Assembly (NCBI GenBank): GCA_001969505.1
Contig: LSSK01001562.1
Span: forward strand, 1-11,272
DNA length: 11,272 nt
From: Zancudomyces culisetae
Taxonomy: Eukaryota; Kickxellomycota; Harpellomycetes; Harpellales; Legeriomycetaceae
Reading direction: 5' to 3'
The position numbers and the translations under genes are program-made. The notes under the pieces are model-generated. The model ran no database searches and had not been told where the DNA came from. It saw only the letters and a program-made list of their open reading frames with translations. How positions within the stretch are numbered: the first letter of the stretch is position 1; every line of letters begins with the position of its first letter. Shown one piece after another: positions 1 through 7,827 of this stretch.

Positions 1-3000
1 TATAACACCTCTGGTTCATTTACCACCATTTTGTTGGTGTATGAAAATGCTGATGATCCCACAATCCCTCCTGCTCTTGATGTATCCGTTTCTGTTGATC
101 CCTGTTGTCCACTTTTCTCCTTGAACGCCACTCGTTTATTGAATTGTTGGACTGCCGAGCTAGTTATCGCATCGATTCTGTCACTTAGCCTCATATTTTC
201 CTCAGCATCAAAACTATCCCTTTTGTTATTACCAACCACTACAGAGCTGGCCACTACTGGTACATTGCTATTATCATTATCCCCTCCTCGATCCTTTCTT
301 CTTTCCTTCAATTCCGATTCCAACTCCTCCTCTTCGCTTTCTTCCAAAAAATATTCTTCTCCCTCTCCATAATACTCATTAAAATCATTAAAAAAGTTTT
401 GTGTAAATACATCATATTCATCCGAATTTCCCAATGTCGTTTCCGCCGCTTTTTGGTTAGCTCCGCTTCTATTTATCTGCATATACGTGGTTTGCCAGTG
501 CTCCATAATAAACCTCTGCTTCACTGGTGTTTTGAGTTTGTCGCTCACTTCCAAAAAATCAACTTCTTCATATTCCGGATTATTTTTAACAATCCTATTG
601 TTCAGAATCGCCAATCCGTACATTGTTGCCAACATATTCCGATGGAAATTATAAAATCGCTCAAACCCGGCCTTCAACTTTTCAAGTCTTCGAGTTCCTA
701 CCATTGGTAATTCTAAGGACCTCGTATTCACAGGCACTACCATCGATTCCATCAACTCTTTCATTTCCTTGTCCTCCATTCTCTTCACATAACCATAAAA
801 CGAATGCCAAATCAACACTGCTGCAGTTTTACTCATAGCTACCAAGTTGTCGTCTTTTACTTTGGTACAACTGTCATCTAACTCCATACAAATATACCCT
901 GGCGTTTGAGCTGGCGGGTATGAATAACTACACAATGTCAACTTGTCCATAAGTCTTTCAAACATTCTTTCACTGGTATCCAAGTACATCCCCATATTAT
1001 TCAGCTCTACCGTCGAACATTCATACTCAGTCTCTTGCTTATTACCCAGTCCTGAAGTAGTTGCTATACTCCTTAGATCCTGTGCAGAAAACGCTCGTCT
1101 TATTCTTGGTAAATTCGAGCGCTTAACACCGGTTTCTACTATTAGCCTCCTGTTTTCGGCATCCCATTTCAACCTCTCCTGCAGTTCCTCAGCCGTGACA
1201 TCCCACAGCCTCCTCCTATGTATCCTTGCTTTATTATCTCTTCGCCGCTGCGCTTGAATCGTTTCGTATGGATACTCTAGTTCGCAAAGATCCCCATTAT
1301 CACCCCATTCAGGCTCAATATCTCCCATTTTTTGAGGTACTCTTCTTTCTGTCTCCAGCTCGCCTCTTTCCATTGGCTCCGTGTCGTCATCAAGATCCAA
1401 AACATATCCAGCACCCCTATTCCTATGTGGCGTTTGTTGTTTTTGAATACCCTCTATTGCTAGGTAGTTTTCTAATTTTTCAGTATCGTATAGAGGATAT
1501 GATATCTCTGTGTTTGAAACTGCTTTGTTGATCCTAATAGCCCTACTACCCCTATTACCGACAATTCCTTCAATCGATGTCGGAAATGCGATCTCATCGT
1601 TATCTGAGGCCATTTCTACCTCTAAATCCTCCTCAAGTGATACATCCGACCCACTATCCATCGCATCATCCCTGGCGTTTATTTCTTCTGCATACACTTC
1701 ACTCGGTAATCTATTGTCTTCCAACATTGGTTCCTCGTATTGCGCTTCTGGCTCGACGTTTATCTCATCTTCGCTATTTGCCACTTTATCCTTTTCATAC
1801 ACATTGAATAACCATTCACTAATAAGCGATGTTTTATATATCTTTTCAATCTCATCCCTCGTATAGTTATCCTGGTTGATCCTCAAGTTATTTTTTTCTG
1901 TATACACTGATTTATACACTTTTATCAACATGTTACTCTGTTTTACTACCTCACTGAAAATCGTTGTTTCGTTGCACTTTAGGAATGGTCGTACATAGTC
2001 CTCAAAGTGTTCCTCATAATCCTTTTCTCCCCTAGGTACCACCACTAACTCTTTTTTCTTTGACTGTCTACCCCTACCATCTAACACCGACTTTTTACTC
2101 TTCTGGCTCACCTTACCCCCTAGTAAAAACATCCGTTTCATCATTTTCTGTGTTTCTAAAACTATCACACTCGTTTTTTCCTTCGCATGCCTCCTCACAA
2201 ACCAGAATCCTTTAATATCGCTATTCCCTAATATCTTTCCAAGTCCAATATCCTGTTCGCTTACTTTCGCCCTTACCTCGACTACAGGCTCCAAATATCG
2301 GCGACTAGAACTTGTAGTCGATTTTTTTGGCTCTGGTACAGGTTCCTCGATTGATTTTTGCAGCAAATATTTATCAGCTTCGATATCGAACGTTTTATCC
2401 GTTGTAGCCCCATCTTTCGAACACGAGAGTTGCTCTGCTTCATTCTGTTCCCTGTTTTCTGGTCTCACTACCATCGCTGGCTCTGGTGTTTTCTCCTTTA
2501 CAAGTTCCCGCTCTACTGCTCCATTGGATGTTTTATTCTTTCTGGTTTTTTCTCGTTCTATGTCATTAAAATTGGTTTTTTTTACCAACACTTGTCAATC
2601 GTTTCATACAACACTGGAAATATTAACTGGTAAATAGAGTGATAAAAGGCCCTAAAAATCAGACATTTAAATATTCAATTCATTTTCGAAAAACTGCCAT
2701 ATACTTACCTATATTTACATCCATATTGCTAACTTTAATACGCTTTTCCGGGAAACCATTCAGCATCGAAGTTGCACCTTCAGCTCCTACTGGTCTTTTT
2801 ATTCCCGCTTCAACAACACCTTCAGAGATGTTATAATCTCTTTCCTGGGGATATTGCTGACTGCTCACCCCTAAGTTTAATTTATATCTGTCATTTATCA
2901 ATCTTGTGGGCGTGATATCCCATTTTTCCATTAATTCTTCCAACTGTTCTAGAATTTTCATTGATCTTCCGATCACAAGGTTCATCTCATACCTAAGAAT

Positions 3001-3174
3001 GTTGTAGTCCAGATTGTACACCAACACTTTCCCGTCAATTTCGTTGTCAGTAAAGGTTTTCTGGAGCCCCTTATCCTGAAATGTATGCAGTATCCACACA
3101 CCAACCTGCTCAACAGTCCAGTATATTGGTGAGATTTGTTCAATATCTTTTATTTCGCTTACTCGTCCCTCCAT
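1..3174 (-). CDS. Large SAM-domain protein, 5' part only (two exons, runs off left edge)
   Basis: Exons 3174-2709 and 2590-1 (minus strand) join in frame to give about 1018 visible residues with no stop. The ATG at 3174 is chosen because the frame above it holds only a TTG and then a stop. Residues about 18-82 form a SAM domain: W19, EQV at 22-24, WI at 27-28, DNEIDG at 43-48, then L/E/G positions ending in ILEQLEEL. SAM domains mediate protein-protein or RNA contacts. The rest is charged and mostly low complexity: K/E-rich to about residue 240, acidic stretches near 480-500, a basic cluster with RRR runs near 602-615, a possibly folded helical part at about 650-860 (with cysteines and tryptophans), and an E-rich cluster near 899-920. 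No helicase, kinase or other catalytic motif is visible. It looks like a nuclear or scaffold protein, but I do not recognise the family. The missing 3' part could hold the defining domain. Confidence 0.72.
2591..2708 (-). other. Intron 1 of the SAM-domain gene (118 nt)
   Basis: The donor reads AG|GTAAGTAT, a perfect complement of the U1 snRNA 5' end. The acceptor at 2592-2591 reads TTGACAAG. Without splicing, the SAM exon meets a stop about 30 nt past the donor, and the downstream frame is closed by a TGA at 2597-2595. Splicing here removes both and keeps the frame (phase 1, a G plus TG giving Val). The donor is very convincing. The acceptor is the only well-placed AG of the right phase, but its branch site is unclear. 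Confidence 0.65.
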
Positions 3175-3747
3175 TTCCAACGCCTTTTATCTTGTACTTT
3201 AGGGTATCTTTTCGACCGTTTTTTTCTTTTTCGTTTTATAGTACTTGCACCTTTAGTTGTGAATCTTTTTGATTATTTTCCATTACTAGGTTTAAAATTT
3301 TTAAAAAAATAACACGGATATAAAAAAAATATATGAATACAAAAAGAAAAAGCTTAAAGGTTATTGTTTGCTATACTATGGTTATTATTTACTTTTTATT
3401 TATTATTTAATTCCTGTTTGTAAAATATACCAAGAATGATTTGTTTTATCAGTCTACTAAACGCAAAAGTATATACCATGAATCGTGACAGCAAGAGTTT
3501 GTAAATTGTTGTTTTTTATTGTGTATATTTACGAATAAAATCTATAGCAAGTAAACTAGCCAAACTACCAGGCACAAAAAAATTTTGATGAATTTTTCTC
3601 TCTTTTTATTTGCCACTATGTTTACCATAAACATGAGTCTATCTGGCACCATAGCCCTCCAAATTAGTTTAGGGGTAAAGTAGATGTAAAGGATAAATCA
3701 TCTCTTTTTACAAATAAAAAAAAATTATAAAAAAAATAGTTGGATAA

Positions 3748-3763
3748 ACGAGCCCTGGCTCGT
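3748..3763 (-). terminator. Perfect hairpin followed by T-rich runs on the minus strand
   Basis: ACGAGCC and GGCTCGT pair perfectly around a 2-nt spacer, in otherwise AT-rich DNA. On the minus strand it is followed, after about 10 nt, by runs of T. It could end a short RNA, for instance a Pol III-type transcript, or be a dyad protein site. The tight loop means a real RNA stem would open at least one pair. Confidence 0.25.
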
Positions 3764-3901
3764 CAGCATCTGAACACTTGTACCTGCATAGGTGGAATAT
3801 ACACTGTGGTAACCATCCTCACACAATTTTCTTTGCCATGCCTCTTTCTTTTGCTGGACAAGACCATCGACAACAAAGCCGAAAAGAAATGTATGAGAAT
3901 T

Positions 3902-3941
3902 AGGGCTCTCCAACTCATGAGTATATTTGGAGAGTGACCCT
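3902..3941. repeat. Imperfect inverted repeat with palindromic loop
   Basis: CTCTCCAA at 3906-3913 pairs with TTGGAGAG at 3927-3934. AGGG at 3902-3905 then pairs with CCCT at 3938-3941 across a 3-nt bulge. The 13-nt loop itself contains the perfect palindrome CTCATGAG (3914-3921). Twelve pairs with good GC content stand out against the flanking AT-rich DNA. Confidence 0.5.
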
Positions 3942-5406
3942 CAGTTTCGGCCACCCGTTTGGAATCAACAAAACTCACTGAACCTGACATTTGTGGTTTG
4001 GTTTTTGTTTTGGTTTTTGTTCTATTTCAGTATCATTATTCTTGCAATATGGCTATTTCAACTTGTACATTACACACGTACTTTTAGTTTCGAGTCTTGC
4101 TTTTCCTTTATTCCTTTGAGGGTTAACATCCTAATAATATGGGTTTCATAACATTGTCGTTTTTTTCTCTTTACCGTTAATATAGCTGGCTAGTCAATGA
4201 CAAAAACGGGTGTTACCAGCTCAAGCTTTATTAGGCCGAAACCAATACATTTGGCCCTTTTACTGTAGTATTAACACTAATTAAACAATCTTAATACTAT
4301 TTTACAATTATGAATAAATCTACAAAAAAAAACACTTTTAGAATGCATAGTGCATTACCAACTCCAACCCAGACTCATAGTAGCTCTATGTTCGACATTT
4401 CAGATTCCTCTACGCTCTACCACCTTACAAACCAATAATCTTTCTTTTCCTGAATACTCAACCCTACCCCTGGCCAAATCAATATTTTTAGATAACATCA
4501 CAAGCATATACCACAAACTTTGTTATTTTCTTTGGTTTATTCAACAATTTATTGCCTTTATAAGCAATGGATTCTAAAAAATAATCTAGATACGTGTTTT
4601 ACGAATGTTTACCTATTCCTCATTCTAGCAATGTTCATTACTCCAGAATCGTGCGAAGTTTAGTTTGCGATTAATGCTATAACTGCATGTAAATGGAAAT
4701 GATAGATGTGAAGTCTCAGCTATTTTGCCAAACTTTAATTATTGACCCGTTATAGCTCGCAAACGGTTTCTTTTTTAGATCAATGGTTATACTTGTATAC
4801 CTTGATTATCATTATGAAGTGCTTGGGCTGATATTGATCAACTATGTTAATTTACACCAATGAATACGTTTGTATGGATTCTAGACACCGAGCAACCTTT
4901 TTTTTTCCAACTGCAATGAGTATAACAAGCTGTATTAGTTTAAAAATAAATTTTACTCTTCTAGTTTTAGAGCAAGAGTACAAAAAACAGCTCTATATTC
5001 ATGCTTATTCCACAAAAAAACGATCATTTTTCAACTGTGGTGAATCCAGAACAAGGTGGTACTCAAGTTTTTACTTTAGAATTTATTTAGTACTAGTACC
5101 GATTAAACTTTTGTGATATACTATATCCTGCAAACCACTTTTCTCCTGTTTCTATTCCTCATTATAATGTAGACTAGAATATTCTAAATACCTATGCACT
5201 TCACTTTTGGTTCACTAAAGTATATCTATCCTATTTTCACACCAATAATTTTTGACATTCCTTTCCTTTTTTTCTTATCATCCGCACTAGTTCGAAATAT
5301 GCAACGTACTAACTACCTACCACCGACTTTAGTGTATAAAGCATTCTTTACACTATGCCTTTTAGAATGACACCTTAAAAAACCCCATATATTAACATAA
5401 ACAAAG

Positions 5407-5414
5407 TATAAATA
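5407..5414 (+). promoter_or_regulatory. TATA box of the secreted-protein gene
   Basis: TATAAATA lies about 126 nt upstream of the ATG at 5533, within the usual range for fungal TATA-type promoters. A-rich sequence continues to a favourable AAAACCATG start context. Confidence 0.5.
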
Positions 5415-5532
5415 CTCAACTATATTTTCACGTTTTCTCATATTCTTTACTACAAACCTCATAGTCGAGTAACAAACTATAAAAACTACTAGAAAAAACA
5501 CACCAGCTTCCCGAAAAGCATTAAAAAAAACC

Positions 5533-5937
5533 ATGCGTGTCTTAGGATTATCAGTTGCAGTACAACTCCTTTCAGTTGCTCAATCTGCATTGGGAAACAG
5601 CCAGGGTCAACGTTTCAACGGATATGTCCAAACTGATCCAAGCAGACCAAACCAAGCCTTCCTCAGCTTTAAAAAGAATGGCGTCCAACTTTCAAACCGA
5701 TGGTTGCCCTTGGGAAAAGTCGATAGTAGCTGCAAAGGAGAGGACTGCTACTATTATGCTGGAACATACGGAGTAACCATCAAATTCAATAAAAAAAGAT
5801 TTTACTTGAACTGCGACTATAAGGATTCCATCACCTACAGATTCAAGCACACAGAAAAGCATGGATGCTGTGGAAAATCTGTCAAGAGATGCAACTTCAA
5901 GGGTGCTTTTAGAGAAGTTTACCAAAACAAAGATTAA
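5533..5937 (+). CDS. Small secreted basic six-cysteine protein (134 aa), unknown function
   Basis: A single exon from an ATG in good context (AAACCATG). Residues 1 to about 19-21 form a clear signal peptide: R2, a hydrophobic core LGLSVAVQLL, then small residues before a likely cut near AQSALG. The mature part, about 113 residues, has six cysteines (67, 72, 94, 112, 113, 120), enough for three disulfides, many tyrosines and phenylalanines, and a strong positive charge (about 21 K/R against 9 D/E). The short alternating pattern suggests a compact beta-rich domain. There is no transmembrane segment after the signal and no GPI-type tail. Many codons end in C (AAC, AAG, TTC), so it differs from the flanking DNA and may be well expressed. 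I do not recognise a family. Secreted effector, antimicrobial or wall-associated roles are guesses from size and composition only. Confidence 0.85.
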   Translation: MRVLGLSVAVQLLSVAQSALGNSQGQRFNGYVQTDPSRPNQAFLSFKKNGVQLSNRWLPLGKVDSSCKGEDCYYYAGTYGVTIKFNKKRFYLNCDYKDSITYRFKHTEKHGCCGKSVKRCNFKGAFREVYQNKD

Positions 5938-6167
5938 GTATCATTATTGATTAAAAAAACTCCATAATACTAACCATTTTTTTGAAGTTGGTATGGGATT
6001 TTGAATAGATTTTTTTTAGTGCATTTAGAACTAGAGATATGTTTTCTAGGCTAGAATTTTGTTCCACAACTTTTGGTGAGTAATAACCTGATTTTCTGTT
6101 TTTCGAGAGCCAAATAAATGAATAAACATATCAAAAATTAGACCCAAAGAAATAAACAGAGTATATA

Positions 6168-6265
6168 TCATCACCAACTGCTACAGGCTCACTTGCACTA
6201 AAGATCCCTTCATATTCTCTTAACTCCATTCATAGTGTGTATATCAAGGGGAAGCGAGGTGATGA
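6168..6265. repeat. Nested inverted repeats, possible structured RNA
   Basis: The outer arms TCATCACC (6168-6175) and GGTGATGA (6258-6265) pair perfectly. Inside them, 6206-6215 pairs with 6241-6250 in 9 of 10 positions (CCCTT, a C-C mismatch, then ATAT), leaving a 25-nt loop. An asymmetric internal loop of 30 and 7 nt separates the stems. The outer arm contains a TGATGA word on both strands, but no snoRNA box D (CTGA) sits at suitable spacing. Confidence 0.35.
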
Positions 6266-6367
6266 ACAGTATTTGAGTATACATACTTTGCTTACAAAAT
6301 TAGAGTGATAATATAGCACTTTCACTTCAGAACGTTTACAATACCCTCTATGTTGTCATCTTTCATT

Positions 6368-6386
6368 GAATACACAGTGTGTATTC
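6368..6386. repeat. Eight-bp dyad with 3-nt spacer
   Basis: GAATACAC and GTGTATTC are perfect inverted copies around AGT. The size and symmetry would suit a dimeric transcription factor site, but it lies between two gene 3' ends, so a role in initiation is not obvious. Confidence 0.35.
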
Positions 6387-6600
6387 TTCAAGTTTATATA
6401 TATAGTAGCTATTGGAAAAAAAGAGCATGCCCCCAAAATTAAGGTCATAAGGTTAAAAGTACACTAAAAACAATATCCAACCCCATAACCAAGCCAACCA
6501 ATTAACCAGCTAACTAGACAGTAAGAAAGTCGAACAAAAAAAGAAAGGAGCATACCAGCAAATAAAACTGAAAAACCGACGTGCTGTCCATTTTCATTGT

Positions 6601-7040
6601 CTACTTTTTTTCGTTATTTAAGTTTTCCTGGATCTGAGCCTGCATTTTGCGTTGTTGTTCCTCCCGTTCTTTCAACACAACCTTGTATTTCTCTTTTAAT
6701 TCTGGTGATAGCTTCTATTTGGATTATAATTTTCAAATTTCAATTTGCAACAAACAGTTACTTTTTCATAAACATTCCTTTGTAGTGGAAGGTTTTTGCT
6801 TTTAGTGCATTTTCCTTTATTTATAACATATTCGCATTCCTGCTTCTTATTATATGAAATTCTTTTTTTTATACCAAGTTGTGGGTAAAGAGATAAGTAA
6901 ATTGATTAAAAATGATAATGATAAAGTTTAAATCAACTTACGGCAGCAAATTCTTGTTCATTGGGAACGGTGGCAACCATCAACAAGTAGGCCCCAACCA
7001 TCACGCTCGAGAATACTATTGTCTTTCTTAAAAATGTCAT
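6601..7040 (-). CDS. Cbp4-like respiratory assembly factor (70 aa, two exons)
   Basis: Exon 1 (7040-6942) encodes 33 residues and exon 2 (6714-6601) encodes 37 plus a TAG. The splice is phase 0 and the product has 70 residues. After a short basic start (MTFLRK), residues about 8-25 form one membrane span. A segment VPNEQEFAA and KLSPELKEKY follows, then a charged helix rich in E, Q and K to the end. The layout (N-terminal span, P-[NT]-x-E-x motif, LSPEL, coiled-coil-like tail) recalls Cbp4/UQCC3. Those are inner mitochondrial membrane proteins that assist cytochrome b and complex III assembly. It is shorter than yeast Cbp4 and lacks the later conserved part, so another small mitochondrial assembly protein is possible. 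The gene call is stronger than the name. It converges with the secreted-protein gene and diverges from NSA1. Confidence 0.72.
6715..6941 (-). other. Intron of the Cbp4-like gene (227 nt)
   Basis: The donor is GCC|GTAAGTT at 6942/6941 and the acceptor is CCAAATAG at 6717-6715 (minus strand). Joining the two exons keeps phase 0 and turns two meaningless fragments into one coherent 70-residue membrane protein, which is the main support. It is the longest intron in the window. Confidence 0.7.
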
Positions 7041-7698
7041 TTCTGCTCTTAAATTCGTTTTTATATTTCTTTGTGGAAAAGCATAAATAATTTCAACATT
7101 TTCTCGGGCTTTTAATTAAATCTTCCCACCTCCCCAAGCTCCTACTATGAAAATGGTAATTTTTTTTATAACAAAGATAAAGGAACATAAAAATAATGTG
7201 CCAGATTTTCAATTGTTTAAGTCACGCGAATCTTACTAGACTTGTCAAAATTCCTGCTTGAGTTGGTACAGCGTTAATTCTTGGCTGGTTTTTGAAAATC
7301 TTTGATTTAAAAAACCAGAGCTGAGCGTAACAAACATGGGGGGTGTAGGTGGGGTTTAGTGGCTGTCCTCTTCAACATAGTAGCTAGAGGTACTTTTAAA
7401 AGAAATGAGTAATAATTCCATGTTAACGATAGATACTTGTGGCAACAGAGAATGTTTTGTGAAGCCTCTTTAAAAAAGGAAATTATCATTATCTATCTTG
7501 CAAGGGAGATGTGTAGTTTTACTTGCCGTTCTCATAACAGTGTATTAATGTACATGATGTTTTTGTAATCATTTCTTTAAAAATGTTAGCAAGTTCGCTA
7601 TTTTGATCTAAAATTCTTTTCTTTGATCTTGGAAAAAAAAAAGATTTCCTAATTTTTTTTTCAGAGAAAAAATAGTCTTTGGGCACACATACAAAAGT

Positions 7699-7713
7699 AA
7701 AAAAAATTTTTTT
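7699..7713 (+). promoter_or_regulatory. RRPE-like A/T element upstream of NSA1
   Basis: An A8T7 tract contains the AAAAATTTT core of the RRPE element known from yeast ribosome-biogenesis promoters. It lies about 115 nt before the NSA1 ATG. In AT-rich DNA such a tract can arise by chance, so this rests mainly on its position. Confidence 0.3.
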
Positions 7714-7805
7714 ATACCAACAAACTCTCATACTAAGGCGAGTAATCAATTGTAAGACCAATCTTGTAGATATAACAATTGTATTCTTCATAGTTTAGAA
7801 TATCT

Positions 7806-7816
7806 TTAGGGTTAGG
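7806..7816 (+). promoter_or_regulatory. Telobox (TTAGGGTTAGG) just upstream of NSA1
   Basis: TTAGGGTTAGG, almost two telomere-type units, ends 11 nt before the NSA1 ATG. In several fungi, Tbf1-type Myb factors bind TTAGGG words in promoters of ribosomal-protein, snoRNA or ribosome-biogenesis genes, which fits this gene's role. It is so close to the ATG that it may overlap the transcription start or the 5' leader. Confidence 0.4.
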
Positions 7817-7827
7817 AAATATATAGA

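Larger units (their letters stand above)
3735..3990 (-). other. Candidate small transcription unit: 75-residue ORF or structured ncRNA
   Basis: On the minus strand an A/C-rich leader (ACAAAAACC-type repeats, about 3991-4020) precedes an ATG at 3990. The ORF runs to a TGA at 3765-3763 and would encode 75 residues with a hydrophobic stretch (about residues 29-44) followed by a basic patch (KRKRHGK). No family is recognised. The same block is rich in structure: an 8-bp perfect stem at 3906-3913/3927-3934, extended by AGGG/CCCT, and a perfect 7-bp dyad at 3748-3763 overlapping the stop codon. T-rich runs follow on the minus strand from about 3737 downward. This arrangement (leader, structured body, hairpin, T runs) would suit a non-coding RNA as well as a tiny protein gene, and I cannot decide between them. 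Confidence 0.3.
3175..5532. other. Long intergenic region (about 2.36 kb)
   Basis: AT-rich DNA between the divergently transcribed SAM gene and the secreted-protein gene, presumably holding both promoters. Open frames inside are short, mutually overlapping and without recognisable domains. Apart from the structured block at about 3735-3990 I see only short palindromes: AATGCA/TGCATT with a 3-nt spacer at 4342-4356, AGCTGG/CCAGCT at 4184-4189 and 4216-4221, and GTACTAGTAC at 5090-5099. No tRNA box B, transposon ends or long direct repeats were seen. Confidence 0.7.
5938..6600. other. Intergenic region between convergent genes (about 660 bp)
   Basis: AT-rich 3' flanks of the secreted-protein gene and the Cbp4-like gene. 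It contains a potential long hairpin (6168-6265), a dyad (6368-6386) and a run of CCAACC/TTAACC-like words at about 6479-6516. No convincing reading frame was found on either strand. Confidence 0.6.
7041..7827. other. Divergent intergenic region between the Cbp4-like gene and NSA1 (787 bp)
   Basis: The shared upstream region of two divergent genes. It holds a G-rich tract (7338-7354), an A8T7 tract (7699-7713), a telomere-repeat-like box (7806-7816), and short frames on the minus strand without recognisable domains: 90 residues at 7519-7791, and a 49-codon stop-free stretch at 7225-7371. Confidence 0.6.

Noticed and set aside
31-2633. Several plus-strand frames of 65-118 codons across the left 2.6 kb
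   Set aside because: They are antisense to the long open minus-strand exon, lack domains, and many begin at TTG.
2701-2710. ATACTTACCT on the plus strand, identical to the 5' end of U1 snRNA
   Set aside because: It is the reverse complement of the SAM-gene intron donor (AGGTAAGTAT). No further U1 features follow on the plus strand.
3175-3180. A start at 3180 for the SAM protein
   Set aside because: That codon is TTG. The ATG two codons later (3174) is the sensible start.
4400-4498. A 32-residue minus-strand frame beginning MLSKNIDLARGRVEYSG
   Set aside because: Protein-like by eye, but very short, without neighbouring exons of matching phase that I could find and without a recognised family.
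4844-5116. A 90-codon plus-strand frame starting at an ATG
   Set aside because: The composition follows the AT-rich background, there is no domain or signal, and no promoter context beyond chance.
6258-6265. A box C/D snoRNA suggested by GGTGATGA
   Set aside because: No CTGA box D at the right distance and no terminal stem flanking such a pair. The word is one arm of an inverted repeat.
7519-7791. A 90-codon minus-strand frame with a presequence-like start and a possible CTAAC branch site
   Set aside because: Long A/T runs drive its residues (K/F-rich). Trial splices give no coherent protein, and it overlaps the NSA1 promoter.
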